Below the pieces are notes generated by a model. The model searched no databases and was not told the DNA's origin. It saw only the letters and a list, made by a program, of their open reading frames with translations. From NCBI GenBank assembly GCA_020404105.1, contig JADBWH010000020.1, forward strand, positions 58,854 to 122,853: 64,000 nucleotides of DNA. The letters run 5' to 3'. Position numbers and translations under genes: made by a program. Positions 1-8,852 of this stretch are shown here, piece by piece. Numbering within the stretch: position 1 is the first letter of the stretch; every line of letters starts with the position of its first letter. This DNA comes from Pseudanabaena sp. M53BS1SP1A06MG (GTDB taxonomy: Bacteria > Cyanobacteriota > Cyanobacteriia > Pseudanabaenales > Pseudanabaenaceae).

Positions 1-194
1 TGGAATTACCTAATACTGTCGTACTAGAAGTTATCGAAACCGATCCTGGATTAAAAGGTGATACGGCTACAGGTGGTAGTAAGTCCGCGAAAGTGGAAAC
101 AGGCGCATCGATCAACGTTCCGCTATTTGTGAATATTGGCGATCGCATCAAAATTGATACTCGTGAAGACACGTATTTGGGGCGTGAAAATTAG
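1..194 (+). CDS. efp: Elongation factor P, C-terminal part (5' end outside window)
   Basis: Reading from base 3 gives 63 residues ending in TAG at 192-194. The text contains [16 protein letters not shown] and, near the end, [20 protein letters not shown], which is the OB-fold C-terminal domain of EF-P. EF-P binds between the P and E sites of the ribosome and helps peptide-bond formation at proline stretches. The stop is followed with no gap by the GTG of accB, so the two are almost certainly co-transcribed and probably translationally coupled; efp-accB is a common cyanobacterial order. The N-terminal domain with the modified lysine or arginine lies outside the window. Confidence 0.95.
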   Translation, partial: ELPNTVVLEVIETDPGLKGDTATGGSKSAKVETGASINVPLFVNIGDRIKIDTREDTYLGREN

Positions 195-680
195 GTGGAA
201 TTTAGCTTAGAGCAATTACGTGAACTAGTCACGATTCTAAACAAGACCGACATCACCGAACTCACTCTAGAATCAGGTGATTTACGTCTGAGTATCCGCA
301 AAAGTGATACGAAGGTTGCGCCAACTGTAGTGCAAGCCGCTCCTGTTGCCTCTACCTTGCCATCGGTAGTGGTAGTCGATAATGCACCGATTAGTCCTGT
401 CGCCCATTCAACGATCGCTGATTCGATACCCGCCAAAAAGCTCATCGAAATCACATCACCAATGGTTGGGACATTTTATCGTTCGCCTGCACCCGATGAG
501 CCTCCATTTGTGGAAATTGGCGATTCGATTAAGAAGGGTGGCACTGTCTGTATTATTGAGGCAATGAAACTGATGAATGAGATTGAGTCTGATGCTAGTG
601 GCAAAATTGTCGAGATCTTAGTGGATAATGCCCAGCCAGTCGAATATGGTCAAGTATTAATGCGGGTTGAACCTAACTAA
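195..680 (+). CDS. accB: Acetyl-CoA carboxylase biotin carboxyl carrier protein
   Basis: 161 residues starting at GTG directly after the efp stop. The N-terminal part ([15 protein letters not shown]) is the usual helical segment. A proline/alanine/valine-rich linker follows (about 35-80), then the biotinyl domain (about 83-160) with the motif [12 protein letters not shown]125 is the lysine that carries biotin. The protein carries CO2 between biotin carboxylase and carboxyltransferase in malonyl-CoA synthesis for fatty acids. Length and domain order match cyanobacterial BCCPs. The GTG start is chosen because it abuts efp and begins the conserved N-terminus. Confidence 0.96.
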   Translation: MEFSLEQLRELVTILNKTDITELTLESGDLRLSIRKSDTKVAPTVVQAAPVASTLPSVVVVDNAPISPVAHSTIADSIPAKKLIEITSPMVGTFYRSPAPDEPPFVEIGDSIKKGGTVCIIEAMKLMNEIESDASGKIVEILVDNAQPVEYGQVLMRVEPN

Positions 681-697
681 ATTCTAATATCCCTGAA

Positions 698-720
698 AGG
701 AGCGCTAAGCGCTCTTTTTT
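698..720 (+). terminator. Rho-independent terminator after efp-accB
   Basis: A GC-rich stem (GAGCGC / GCGCTC, 700-714) with a three-base loop is followed by a run of six T, 18 bases after the accB stop. Confidence 0.85.
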
Positions 721-722
721 AT

Positions 723-826
723 TAAGTAGCTCAACTTAATTAAAACCCAAACCAGAATTTTGTTCCGCCCGCTACGCGGGCGGAACAAAATTCTCGATTT
801 TTAGTTTACTTATGTCTAGCTACTTA
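723..826 (+). mobile_element. Repeat family A, copy 1 (104-bp MITE-like)
   Basis: Ends TAAGTAGCT / AGCTACTTA form terminal inverted repeats, with an inner palindrome around TTTTGTTCCGCCCGC / GCGGGCGGAACAAAA. The same 104-105-bp unit is found at 41947, 54232 and 63137. It is bounded by TA on each side. Confidence 0.85.
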
Positions 827-952
827 CTATCACTTTGGGATTGCTTGGCGATCGCAATAAACACCACTACAGAAAGATTGCGATTGATTGTTAACAATTG
901 TTAAGCTAATAACATAAAATATCAAATAACTTCACACATTAAGGGGACAGCA

Positions 953-1189
953 ATGGAAACTAAATTTGATTTTAGCGGGCAAAATCTTTTCACTCCTATA
1001 GTTTTTCGTGAAGATTTTAATCAGTTTGCCAAATTGAGTGAAACCCAAGCTTGGTCACTTTTTTTCACTGTTAGCCGCGAAGACAGTGCTTTAGGTTTTA
1101 GCAGAGCTGCAGGCAGATTCTGGACTGGTTTAGTAATTGCCACAGTAATTGAATCTATACTTGGCGTTGTTTTGTTTCACACTATCTAA
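953..1189 (+). CDS. Small single-pass membrane protein, faintly HLIP-like
   Basis: 78 residues, ATG at 953 preceded by AAGGGG at 941-946. The N-terminal 50 residues are soluble and rich in aromatic residues. A hydrophobic helix closes the protein (about 56-76). That helix reads GRFWTGLVIATVIESILG, which resembles the chlorophyll-binding helix of high-light-inducible proteins (GR...GF...E...G), but it is one residue shorter between GR and E and lacks the usual N before GR. The family is therefore not certain and no function is claimed. The stop codon lies in the 7-base direct repeat flanking the next mobile element. Confidence 0.6.
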   Translation: METKFDFSGQNLFTPIVFREDFNQFAKLSETQAWSLFFTVSREDSALGFSRAAGRFWTGLVIATVIESILGVVLFHTI

Positions 1190-1339
1190 CTGATGTTACG
1201 TGGAAGTTTCTAAGACCCTCACCCCTAGCCCCTCTCCCATTAAGGGAGAGGGGAACAAGAAATTAGTCTAGCTCCCCCTCTCCCTTGATAGGAGAGGGGG
1301 CAGGGGGGTGAGGGGGATATTTGTTCCACGTAACATCAG
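1190..1339 (+). mobile_element. Repeat family E (150-bp MITE-like element)
   Basis: Perfect 16-base terminal inverted repeats CTGATGTTACGTGGAA / TTCCACGTAACATCAG enclose arms rich in CCCTCTCCC and GGGAGAGGG. TATCTAA is present directly before (1183-1189) and after (1340-1346), a target-site duplication. The element sits immediately behind the stop of the preceding gene. Confidence 0.85.
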
Positions 1340-1340
1340 T

Positions 1341-1380
1341 ATCTAAGAGAAAAGGGGATTCATCCCCTTTTCTCTTAGAT
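1341..1380. terminator. Bidirectional terminator hairpin
   Basis: Inverted repeat with 17-base arms (ATCTAAGAGAAAAGGGG and its complement) and a six-base loop between two convergent genes. It was probably adjacent to the upstream gene before the element at 1190 inserted. Confidence 0.7.
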
Positions 1381-1393
1381 GGTAAGACTAAAT

Positions 1394-1933
1394 TCAATGC
1401 ACATTTTTAATCAACCAATTAAGTTTTGCTTCAGATAGCTCTAGGTTGCTAATCATAGACTGACTAAATTCTGCTAAATGAGTTTCTACACTGCCATCGT
1501 CATCATTGCCATATCCTAGGCGCTTGACAGTTCCTCGTAAACGATCTGAAAGGCAAAGGCAAATTGCTCTATAAAAGCGTGACGCAAAGTTAATATCCTG
1601 CTGTAATTTTGCTAAAAGCTGTACTCTAGAAATAGATAGGACAACACTTTCTTCTAGCGATCGCACGCTAGCAAGTGGAGGACGAGTATCAATGAAGGAA
1701 ACTTCTCCGACAACTTCTCCTTCAGCAATTTTAGCCAGTTCCTTGTGATCCTGTGATTCGATTGCCACACTAAATGATCCACTCACAACAATATATAGTG
1801 AATCGCTCACCTGACCTTCGCGGATTAAGAGTCGATCAGGTGGAATTACTTCTTTTTTGCCTTTCTGGGCAAACCATTCAAGGTCGATATTATTAAGCTC
1901 ACTAAAGAAAAGTAAAATTTTCTTCACTTTCAA
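1394..1933 (-). CDS. Cyclic-nucleotide-binding domain protein without DNA-binding domain
   Basis: 179 residues. Residues 10-125 form a cNMP-binding beta-roll: IREGQVSDSLYIVVSGSFSV, then the phosphate-binding-cassette region GEVVGEVSFIDTRPPLASVR. The canonical R-S/T-A of cAMP binders is replaced by PPLAS, so cAMP binding is uncertain. The C-terminal 55 residues look helical and contain no helix-turn-helix. It may sense a ligand and act through protein contacts, or be a stress-related CRP-like fold. It ends convergently with the gene at 953 across a hairpin. Confidence 0.85.
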   Translation of the reverse strand: MKVKKILLFFSELNNIDLEWFAQKGKKEVIPPDRLLIREGQVSDSLYIVVSGSFSVAIESQDHKELAKIAEGEVVGEVSFIDTRPPLASVRSLEESVVLSISRVQLLAKLQQDINFASRFYRAICLCLSDRLRGTVKRLGYGNDDDGSVETHLAEFSQSMISNLELSEAKLNWLIKNVH

Positions 1934-1993
1934 CCTCTATAACTGGATTACACATAAGTAAACATAATTTTTGCAGATTCTCTTACAGGCTAT

Positions 1994-2090
1994 TCAGGCT
2001 TTGAGTAGTATGAAAATATTTTGAAAATTAGTGTTTTGGACTACTTTTCAAAATATTTTTGGGTTTTAAGTAACCGCAAAGCGCTGCATG
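1994..2090 (+). repeat. Repeat family D, copy 1
   Basis: GGCTTTGAGTAGTA begins it and AAGTAACCGCAAAGCGC ends it. Inside, AAAATATTTTGAAAA faces TTTTCAAAATATTTT across a 17-base loop. The same arrangement, inverted, is at 20833-20920, with deleted forms near 46205 and 42297. The rest of 1934-2260 shows nothing recognisable beyond AT-rich DNA. Confidence 0.7.
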
Positions 2091-2260
2091 AAAACAATAA
2101 TGCTAATTAAAAAATTTAAAAAACTGTAATTTAAAAATTTTAATTTTTGATGTAAATATTTGATGTAAACACTTGGTTATTGAGTATCAATCATAACTAA
2201 AGTAACAAGCCTTTTAAAAAGCAAAGATGAAAGCCCACCTCTGCTTTTTGTGATTACAAC

Positions 2261-3850
2261 TTATTCAAGAAACATTATTTTTAGAGAACTGGGTTGAGCA
2301 AGATCTCCTTCTAACAAAAGTTTACAGTTGGCATGAAGATGACGGGCAATATGATACAAAGACTCAATGTCGTCTGGAGCACCGATTTTGTTAGCAATCT
2401 CATCCAGCGACAGAGATATAGTAGAAGTCTTTAATGCGCTCATCATTTTCTTTTGTAAATCTAAGATCTTGGCTCCAGCCTTTTTACCTGCCTCAACTCC
2501 TGGCTGGTGGTAAGCATTAATATTCACGAGCGACGCATAGAAACTCACAGCACGTTCATACAGCGCAATTAATGCACCTATGGTGAGTTCTGAAACGATG
2601 GGAATTGTGACTGTAATCGAGTCGCGACCATTTTCGTAAAGGGCACTCCTTGTCCCTTGAAGGAAACCTAGTAAGTAATCTCCTGTGACCACCCCTTCTT
2701 CTACTTCGGGATGTGGTTTTGCTGAATCTTGCAGAACTTCGATAAAAGTAGCAAAGAAATTTGGAACGCCTTCGCGCAGTTGCTGGACATAGGCATGTTG
2801 GTCAGTTGAGCCTTTATTGCCATAAACAGCAATTCCCTGATAAACCAAATTGTCATTTAGATCTTTTTCTTTACCTAGAGATTCCATGACTAACTGTTGT
2901 AAATAGCGACTAAACAGTAAGAGGCGATCTTTATAGGGCAGGATGACCATATCTTTTTCGCCTTTGCCGTTGCTAGCAAAGTGCCATGACATCGCGAGTA
3001 GTGCTGCAGGATTTTGGCGAAGATTTTCCACACGGGTTGCGGCATCCATCAAGTTTGCACCCCGCAACATTTCGCGAATATTAATACCTTGGAGTGCCGC
3101 TGGGACTAAGCCGACTGCGGATAGTTCTGAAGTTCTACCACCGATCCAGTCATACATGGGGAAGGTGTCGAGCCAGCCATTACCGATCGCATATTTTTCT
3201 AAGGCACTACCAACACCCGTAATCGCGATCGCTTGTTTTGCAAAATCTAAACCTGCTTTTTGAAAGGCAAATTCCACTTCTTTCATTCCATTAGCCGCTT
3301 CAGGCGTACCACCAGATTTAGAAATAACCAATACAAGGGTGGTGCTGAGACGATCACCTAATAGATCAAGTACTAGGTCAATGCCATCGGGATCAGAGTT
3401 ATCAATGAAGCTAATTTTGAGAGGAACATCAGCTTTAGCAAGAGCCTGAGCGACAAATTGCGGGCCTAAAGCTGATCCCCCGATACCAATCGACAAAATA
3501 TCTGTAAATTTAGATGCTGTTGGCGGATGAATAGTTCCTGTATGAACTTTTTGGGTAAATTCCTCAATCCGATCTAGGGTTTCGGTAATGTCTTTACGCA
3601 ATTCCTCAGTAGGAGCAATTTCTGGTGCTCTTAACCAATAATGACCAACCATGCGTTGTTCATCAGGATTGGCGATCGCACCTGACTCCAAAGCCTTCAT
3701 ATCCGCGAAAGCTTTAACAAACTTAGGTTGGATCTTTGTTACAAAGTCTAGCGTAAACCTTACCCGACTGATATCCAAGTATATACCTAGCTCTGAATGG
3801 TAATACAGCCAGTCTTGGTACCGTTGCCATAGATCCACAGCCGAATTCAT
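2261..3850 (-). CDS. pgi: Glucose-6-phosphate isomerase
   Basis: 529 residues, the usual cyanobacterial length. It interconverts glucose-6-phosphate and fructose-6-phosphate, linking glycolysis, the oxidative pentose phosphate route and glycogen metabolism. Visible motifs in order: [12 protein letters not shown] (sugar phosphate), [22 protein letters not shown], the signature [26 protein letters not shown] and, near the end, [12 protein letters not shown] with the catalytic lysine. The ATG at 3850 starts a typical N-terminus. Single gene with no close co-directional neighbour. Confidence 0.97.
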   Translation of the reverse strand: MNSAVDLWQRYQDWLYYHSELGIYLDISRVRFTLDFVTKIQPKFVKAFADMKALESGAIANPDEQRMVGHYWLRAPEIAPTEELRKDITETLDRIEEFTQKVHTGTIHPPTASKFTDILSIGIGGSALGPQFVAQALAKADVPLKISFIDNSDPDGIDLVLDLLGDRLSTTLVLVISKSGGTPEAANGMKEVEFAFQKAGLDFAKQAIAITGVGSALEKYAIGNGWLDTFPMYDWIGGRTSELSAVGLVPAALQGINIREMLRGANLMDAATRVENLRQNPAALLAMSWHFASNGKGEKDMVILPYKDRLLLFSRYLQQLVMESLGKEKDLNDNLVYQGIAVYGNKGSTDQHAYVQQLREGVPNFFATFIEVLQDSAKPHPEVEEGVVTGDYLLGFLQGTRSALYENGRDSITVTIPIVSELTIGALIALYERAVSFYASLVNINAYHQPGVEAGKKAGAKILDLQKKMMSALKTSTISLSLDEIANKIGAPDDIESLYHIARHLHANCKLLLEGDLAQPSSLKIMFLE

Positions 3851-4080
3851 ACGAACCTCACATGCTTAAAACAGACAATGCACAATGCCAATCGTAAGCG
3901 ATAAATAGCAACCTTGTTTGATCTTCTTCATACAAAAAATAGATGCCACATCAACTACATTTTTCAATTTTGGTAGCTTTAGCACTCTCGCTATAACATT
4001 TCAAAAAATAATAGGACTATTTTTTGAGCCCAAAAACCTTACTGAGATTACCTTGTCAGCAATTCTCATTACAGTTAATT

Positions 4081-4161
4081 GGTAGTGCTGCAAAGTAATT
4101 TTTTTAGTAATTGTGTTGCGGGCGCGAAGCGCCCGCAACACAATTACATTACGTGACTACC
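4081..4161 (+). mobile_element. Repeat family B, copy 1 (81-bp MITE)
   Basis: 81 bp from GGTAGTGCTG to GACTACC, with a central palindrome GCGGGCGC-GAA-GCGCCCGC. CAGTTAAT flanks it on both sides, a probable 8-base target duplication. Four further copies of exactly 81 bp are in the window. Confidence 0.9.
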
Positions 4162-4490
4162 CAGTTAATCAAAGATAGCCCAGTGATGTGCCAAGAAAAA
4201 TCTCCCACCAAGCTATAGTTAGCTAATCAATACATAAAGAAATAGACTTTACTCGACTGAAAGACCGAAAAATAGTGATTTACATTACTTTTCCCCCTTC
4301 CTAGATACCTAAAGATGGTGATCGCTGTAAATCTACGTTAAGAAGTGCATCAAACCTTGCTTCATAACACCAGCAAAGTGTTATGGTGATCTCATAGCCA
4401 AATCAGCTATTTACCTCAGTGGGGTAACAACAAGATTGCGCGTTTCCTTTTTTATTAGCTGGTTTGGAGGTTAAAAGCGAGGTCATTGAG
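4162..4490 (+). promoter_or_regulatory. Upstream region and likely long 5' leader of the hibernation factor gene
   Basis: About 330 bases without coding potential precede the gene. In cyanobacteria the lrtA transcript is known to have a long leader affecting mRNA stability in light and dark. Here I see an inverted repeat around AACACCAGCAAAGTGTT (4366-4382) and GAGG at 4479-4482, eight bases before ATG 4491. A leader role is inference. Confidence 0.4.
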
Positions 4491-5069
4491 ATGAAACTTG
4501 TAATTCAAGGCAAGAATATTGAAGTCACTGAAGCTATCCGCGAGTATGTCGAGCAAAAAATTGACAAAGCGGTTAGCCATTTCCAATCGTTAACCACGGA
4601 GGTAGATGTGCATCTATCTGTGGCTCGTAATCCTCGCATTGCGTCAAGTCAATCTGCGGAAGTCACAGTCTATGCCAATGGATCCGTAATCCGTGCCGAG
4701 GAAAAGACTGAGAATTTGTATGCCAGTATTGACCTAGTTGCTGACAAGATTTCACGCAAGTTGCGGAAATTTAAGGAACGCAAGACTGATCGCGCTGCTG
4801 CAAAGACTAGTGTTGCCGTTGTTGAGCAACCTCCTGTACCACTTCCCAATGGTAATCGTGTGGTTGAACTTCCCAATCAAGTTGTGCGAAATAAGTACTT
4901 CACAATGCCTGCGATGTCAGTGGATGAAGCTTTGGAACATTTGGAGTTGATCGATCATGATTTTTATGTTTTTCGCAATGCAGAGACAGGGGATATCAAC
5001 GTTGTGTATGAACGCAATCATGGTGGCTATGGTGTAATTCAACCCCATGATGTCAATAGGAAACATTAA
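4491..5069 (+). CDS. hpf: Long-form ribosome hibernation promoting factor (LrtA)
   Basis: 192 residues from ATG 4491. The reading frame stays open upstream to a TTG at 4464, but the ATG has GAGG eight bases before it and begins the conserved [20 protein letters not shown]. The N-terminal domain (1-100) is the RaiA fold that binds the 30S decoding site. The C-terminal domain (about 130-185: [20 protein letters not shown], then [19 protein letters not shown]) mediates dimerisation, giving 100S ribosomes in resting or dark cells. The two-domain length is that of cyanobacterial LrtA. Confidence 0.95.
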   Translation: MKLVIQGKNIEVTEAIREYVEQKIDKAVSHFQSLTTEVDVHLSVARNPRIASSQSAEVTVYANGSVIRAEEKTENLYASIDLVADKISRKLRKFKERKTDRAAAKTSVAVVEQPPVPLPNGNRVVELPNQVVRNKYFTMPAMSVDEALEHLELIDHDFYVFRNAETGDINVVYERNHGGYGVIQPHDVNRKH

Positions 5070-5076
5070 CATCTCA

Positions 5077-5169
5077 TAGGGCTTGCTCAAACCAAACGAA
5101 TTTATTAGGTTAGATGGAGTTGTAACGCGGGCAAAGCCCAAACAACATTTCCCCAATGCGTAAGTCCTA
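5077..5169 (-). mobile_element. Repeat family F, copy 1 (93-bp MITE-like)
   Basis: Outer ends TAGGGCTTGCTC and GCGTAAGTCCTA are imperfect inverted repeats. A conserved AAACGAATTTATTAGG lies inside. ATCTCA occurs immediately left and right, a probable target duplication. It has the same length (93 bp) as the copy at 24513, in opposite orientation. Confidence 0.75.
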
Positions 5170-5176
5170 ATCTCAT

Positions 5177-5211
5177 AAAAAAGAAGGGGTGCTTTTGGTC
5201 CCTTCTTTTTT
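5177..5211 (+). terminator. Terminator after the hibernation factor gene
   Basis: AAAAAAGAAGGG ... CCCTTCTTTTTT hairpin ending in a T run. Family F copy 1 lies between the gene and this hairpin. Confidence 0.75.
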
Positions 5212-5318
5212 ATGCAGTAAATTTTGCCCTATTTGAGTCTGGATTTGCTACGCTAGGAGCCTAGACCCCATCTGGCACTCAACTTAAATCAATTTTATCT
5301 TTTATTTGTAGAGCAGAT

Positions 5319-5702
5319 ATGACCGTTAAGTATGGCGAACAAGCGATCGCAGAAGCAACTCTGACAACTTTCCCAAATCCTAGAATTGGCAGAGACTATA
5401 GCGTTCAGATTACCTTACCTGAATTCACTTGTAAATGCCCATTTTCGGGCTATCCCGACTTTGCCACTATTTACATTACCTATACCCCCAACCTAGTACT
5501 GGTTGAACTGAAAGCAATTAAGCTTTACATCAATGGCTATCGTGATCGCTTTATTTCCCATGAGGAATCAGTTAACCAAATTTTGGACGATTTTGTGAAA
5601 GCAGGCGATCCACTTAGAATAAATATCAAAGGTGACTTTAGCCCTCGTGGTAATGTGCATACAGTAGTTGAAGTCAATTATACAAAGCCAATTACTGACT
5701 AA
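5319..5702 (+). CDS. queF: NADPH-dependent 7-cyano-7-deazaguanine (preQ0) reductase
   Basis: 127 residues, the short unimodular QueF form. It reduces the nitrile of preQ0 to the amine of preQ1 in the queuosine tRNA-modification pathway. The motif EFTCKCPFSGYPDFATIYI contains the nucleophilic cysteine (C40, in CPxSGxPDF) and the proton-transferring aspartate D47. HEES (81-84) matches the substrate-binding glutamate region, and GDFSPRGNVHTVVEVNY is the typical end. Stands alone between repeat DNA and exbD. Confidence 0.95.
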   Translation: MTVKYGEQAIAEATLTTFPNPRIGRDYSVQITLPEFTCKCPFSGYPDFATIYITYTPNLVLVELKAIKLYINGYRDRFISHEESVNQILDDFVKAGDPLRINIKGDFSPRGNVHTVVEVNYTKPITD

Positions 5703-5841
5703 TTAATCTTAATCTACAACGATTACCAAAAATTATCAGTTACAGTCTATTTGGGCTGAATTAAAATTGCACTAAATTCTTTGATCACAGGGAACCATCA
5801 TAGATGTAAATACGTCACACAAATCTAGATGTAGTTAAATT

Positions 5842-6279
5842 ATGAGACTTCTCAAGAAATATCAATCGTCTGCTAGTGCAGAAATTAACCTAACAGCTTT
5901 GTTGGATGTGGTGTTCTCGATTTTGGCATTTTTTATTTTGCTATCATCGGCACTAATTGTCCCTAGTCGCCTCGGTGTCGATCTGCCAATTAGCGATCGC
6001 AATAGTAATGCTAATCAAAACACATCTGATCTTAAATCTGAAGATATTTTTTTAATCACCCTAGATCCCAATGGTCAAATGCTCTCTAATGGAAAACTTG
6101 TCGGCTCTCAAAAGCTGGAACAGGATATTCGTAATTTCTTAGCAACATCTTCCAAGGGATTCGTTGTCCTAAGTGCAGATAATACGAATGTATCTTACCA
6201 ACTGGTCATTAATCGTCTTGCTGAGCTTAGAGGCATCGCAGGCAATCGTGTGGCGATCGCCACCTCTAAATCTTCATAA
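5842..6279 (+). CDS. exbD: ExbD/TolR-type biopolymer transport protein
   Basis: 145 residues. The short cytoplasmic tail (SSASAEINLTALLDVVFSIL) leads into one transmembrane helix (about 18-42). D22 in ALLDVVF is the proton-conducting aspartate of the family. The periplasmic domain (about 65-140) has the usual NGQMLSNGKLVGSQ and VVLSADNTNVSYQLVI pattern. ExbD works with ExbB to use the proton gradient to energise TonB and outer-membrane uptake. The TonB-like gene begins 49 bases downstream; no exbB is adjacent. Confidence 0.92.
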   Translation: MRLLKKYQSSASAEINLTALLDVVFSILAFFILLSSALIVPSRLGVDLPISDRNSNANQNTSDLKSEDIFLITLDPNGQMLSNGKLVGSQKLEQDIRNFLATSSKGFVVLSADNTNVSYQLVINRLAELRGIAGNRVAIATSKSS

Positions 6280-6328
6280 TTAGTTAAGTCGTAAAATGAA
6301 AATCAATTAAAAACTTACTAATAAAACT

Positions 6329-7408
6329 ATGTTGCCGACCGAACCTGAAAGCCAACTAACTGTAAGTCCATCAAAGCAACCCATGAATTTTGTGCATAAA
6401 ACTTTGAACAGGGAAGCCATGAGTCAGGTGGCTAGTAAAGTAAGCACTTTCGTTATCGAAAATCCCTTTTGGATGCTAGTAATAGGATCTATTGGTTTGC
6501 ATACAGCATTTGTCCTCCTCACTCCTAACCCTATTAAAAAAGCAGAAATCCCTCCTGAAGTGATTGTGCCAACTGTGAAGTTGCCACCAACGCAAATAAC
6601 GACTCTCCCCAGAACTAATAAATCTATTTTCGATAACTTATTTGTTAAATCAGCAAATAATAAGTTTAATGTAGCAAATAATGCATCACCGAATTCGTCA
6701 AATCCTCTAGCTCGTATAGAAAATTTTCCGCTAGCAGACAATAGTGCTACCTTCGATGATTCACTATTTCTAAATCCTCAGTCCCCCACAACACCTACTG
6801 AAGTTATCAAAACCCAATCTCCTGTAACTAAACTATCCCCCCCATCACGGTTTTCTGAATCTGGTCAAATCGATAACACGACTAAAAAAACTGCCACTAA
6901 CAATATCAAGCCAGAGCTACAAGGGAATAGCTTAAAAAAAGATCCTAACCCTGACTTTAAGAATAATGAAAATTGGAAACTAGCACTTGGTAATGGTAAA
7001 ACAACCTCTCAAGAAACAACTAGGTTTCCAGAGAAACAGTTTAAAGATGTTGCAACTTTAATGTTCAGTGATCCTGATATTATCGAGTATAGAAAGCAAG
7101 GTATTCTCAAAGACACAGTCATCGCCCCTAAAGATAAGTTGATTTCTCTCTCAGATGAGAAGAGAGAAAAAGGTGTTGAATGGATTCCTCCCAAAACTAC
7201 AAAGGTTGAAGGTAAACGCGGAACTATCACTTATGCCTGGCTATTAGAACCTGACGGTAAGATTGCCAAAACATTTGTTGAGGCAAGTGCTGATCAAGAC
7301 TTACTGAAAATTGTCAAAGAGACTGTTAAAGAATATAAATTCAAGCCTATCGATAATCTTACTAGTGGTAAACGTCGGTTTGTCTATGTTCAGTATGTTT
7401 TTCAGTAG
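6329..7408 (+). CDS. TonB-like energy transducer
   Basis: 359 residues. One transmembrane segment (about 47-66, WMLVIGSIGLHTAFVLL) preceded by a cytoplasmic tail of about 45 residues is followed by a long low-complexity region rich in N, S, T and P (about 75-290). The C-terminal globular domain (about 290-359) has YAWLLEPDGKIAKTFVEAS and ends YVQYVFQ, as in TonB C-terminal beta domains. It follows exbD closely in the same direction, so the pair likely form an operon serving outer-membrane transport. Sequence outside the C-terminus is weakly conserved by nature. Confidence 0.8.
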   Translation: MLPTEPESQLTVSPSKQPMNFVHKTLNREAMSQVASKVSTFVIENPFWMLVIGSIGLHTAFVLLTPNPIKKAEIPPEVIVPTVKLPPTQITTLPRTNKSIFDNLFVKSANNKFNVANNASPNSSNPLARIENFPLADNSATFDDSLFLNPQSPTTPTEVIKTQSPVTKLSPPSRFSESGQIDNTTKKTATNNIKPELQGNSLKKDPNPDFKNNENWKLALGNGKTTSQETTRFPEKQFKDVATLMFSDPDIIEYRKQGILKDTVIAPKDKLISLSDEKREKGVEWIPPKTTKVEGKRGTITYAWLLEPDGKIAKTFVEASADQDLLKIVKETVKEYKFKPIDNLTSGKRRFVYVQYVFQ

Positions 7409-7421
7409 AAATTAGTTTAAA

Positions 7422-7571
7422 TAACGTGAGTTCGGGATAATTTTATATGGGCTTTGAGAGGGGGTTTGCGTAGCAAACCCCCTCTCAAAGCCCAAAAGTA
7501 AAAGCCTTGCTAAGCAAGGCTTTTACTTTTGGGCTTTTAAAAATTTGCCAGCTTAACCCGAACTCACGTTA
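7422..7571 (+). mobile_element. Repeat family C, copy 1 (150-bp MITE)
   Basis: Perfect 15-base ends TAACGTGAGTTCGGG / CCCGAACTCACGTTA. Two internal palindromes follow: the first around GCTTTGAGAGGGGGTTTGC, the second around AAGCCTTGCTAAGCAAGGCTT. TTAAATA overlaps both borders as a direct repeat. Confidence 0.9.
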
Positions 7572-8033
7572 AATACTGTGCGCATTTTGCCGTTGAATAA
7601 GCTTTTCTTCTAGCTAGTTTCACTGGAAAGCCTAACAGCTTAGAATTGAGGTTAATATATTGATTGAATTTTTCTATTAAAACCTAATCTATAAATTAGG
7701 AACACATATAAGTTAACAAAAAGTTATCGAATATTTTTAAATACAAACGAAATCTCATCATTTTATAGCTTTATCAAAATCCTTAAAATCGTTTACTAGA
7801 TAAGAACTTAACTAATTTAGATGTCCCAAAAGCATTCTATAACTATCACCTATAACCAATGGTAGAAATAAAAACCTAACTGTTCGCAGTGTTGCTAGGA
7901 GCGATATGATGCGTCTTAGCACCTCCGTGGGTGATAGAGATAAACAGAACTTGTCTGAGTGCCTATACTTGGGTACAACTTCAAGCCCTCGTTTATTAAT
8001 TTGGTTGCAATCTTTAAGAGGTTTATTACATTC
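7572..8033 (+). other. Non-coding region before the first ferredoxin gene
   Basis: About 460 bases with no supported gene. Its last part, from about 8008, is closely similar to the sequence just before the second ferredoxin gene (GCAATC-TTAA-AGGTTTATTACA), indicating that the untranslated leader was duplicated with the gene. Confidence 0.6.
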
Positions 8034-8333
8034 ATGGCTACTACCTACAAAGTAAAACTTATTGATAACGAAGGTAACTCTCAAACTATTGATGTTCCTT
8101 CGGATGAGTACATTCTGGATGTCGCAGAATCTCAAGGCATTGACCTTCCTTACTCATGCCGTGCTGGAGCTTGCTCTTCCTGTGCTGGTAAGATTCTCAA
8201 TGGTGATATTGATCAAGGCGACCAGTCCTTCTTGGATGATGAGCAAATTGAAGCTGGATATGCCCTACTTTGTGTAACCTATGCTCAATCCGACCTCGAA
8301 GTATTGACCCACCAAGAAGAAGCTCTATACTAA
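8034..8333 (+). CDS. petF: Plant-type [2Fe-2S] ferredoxin, copy 1
   Basis: 99 residues from ATG 8034 ([10 protein letters not shown]). The frame is open 25 codons upstream, but the chosen start matches the family and has AGAGG upstream. Cysteine pattern C-RAGA-C-SS-C then CVTYA near residue 80 gives the four cluster ligands. The acidic surface and C-terminal LTHQEEALY are typical of photosynthetic ferredoxin I, which accepts electrons from photosystem I and passes them to FNR, nitrite reductase, glutamate synthase and thioredoxin reductase. A paralogue lies 519 bases downstream. Confidence 0.96.
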   Translation: MATTYKVKLIDNEGNSQTIDVPSDEYILDVAESQGIDLPYSCRAGACSSCAGKILNGDIDQGDQSFLDDEQIEAGYALLCVTYAQSDLEVLTHQEEALY

Positions 8334-8362
8334 CCTCTTCTTAAAAAAATTAGAAATATTCT

Positions 8363-8409
8363 AAAAGCTCCTTGCACTAACTGATGCGTTAGGCGCACGG
8401 AGCTTTTTT
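8363..8409 (+). terminator. Terminator after ferredoxin copy 1
   Basis: AAAAGCTCC ... GGAGCTTTTTT hairpin with a T run, 30 bases after the stop. Confidence 0.8.
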
Positions 8410-8456
8410 GAGCTATAGAATGTAACGAGGTATTTGTAGCAAAAATTTTTCTAATT

Positions 8457-8593
8457 TAACATGAGTTCGGGATAATTTGAAACAGGTTTTGCTACGCAAA
8501 CCCTCTCTCAAAACTCAAAAGGAAAAGCCTTGCTTAGCAAGGCTTTTCCTTTTGAGTTTTAAAAATTTGCCAGCTTAACCCGAACTGACGTTA
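8457..8593 (+). mobile_element. Repeat family C, copy 2 (137 bp)
   Basis: Ends TAACATGAGTTCGGG / CCCGAACTGACGTTA with the same two internal palindromes as copy 1. TAATTTA repeats at both borders. It sits between the two ferredoxin genes. Confidence 0.88.
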
Positions 8594-8852
8594 ATTTATA
8601 GTTTGAATGCCAAGATAACTTGCTACACGTCCTTTCAGATGACAATCACCGATACTAAGCATTATTAATATTCGCGTTTGCTTAAGATCAAAAAATATCA
8701 AGGTAATAGTTTGCTGTAATTCTTACCTAATTGGATTTGGGCGAGACTTTGACAAGATAAATGTAGCTCAATTCATTGTTTCTCTCTTGTTTAGGGCTCG
8801 GATATCACTTATGATTGGGGCTGCAATCCTTAATAGGTTTATTACAGAAAAC

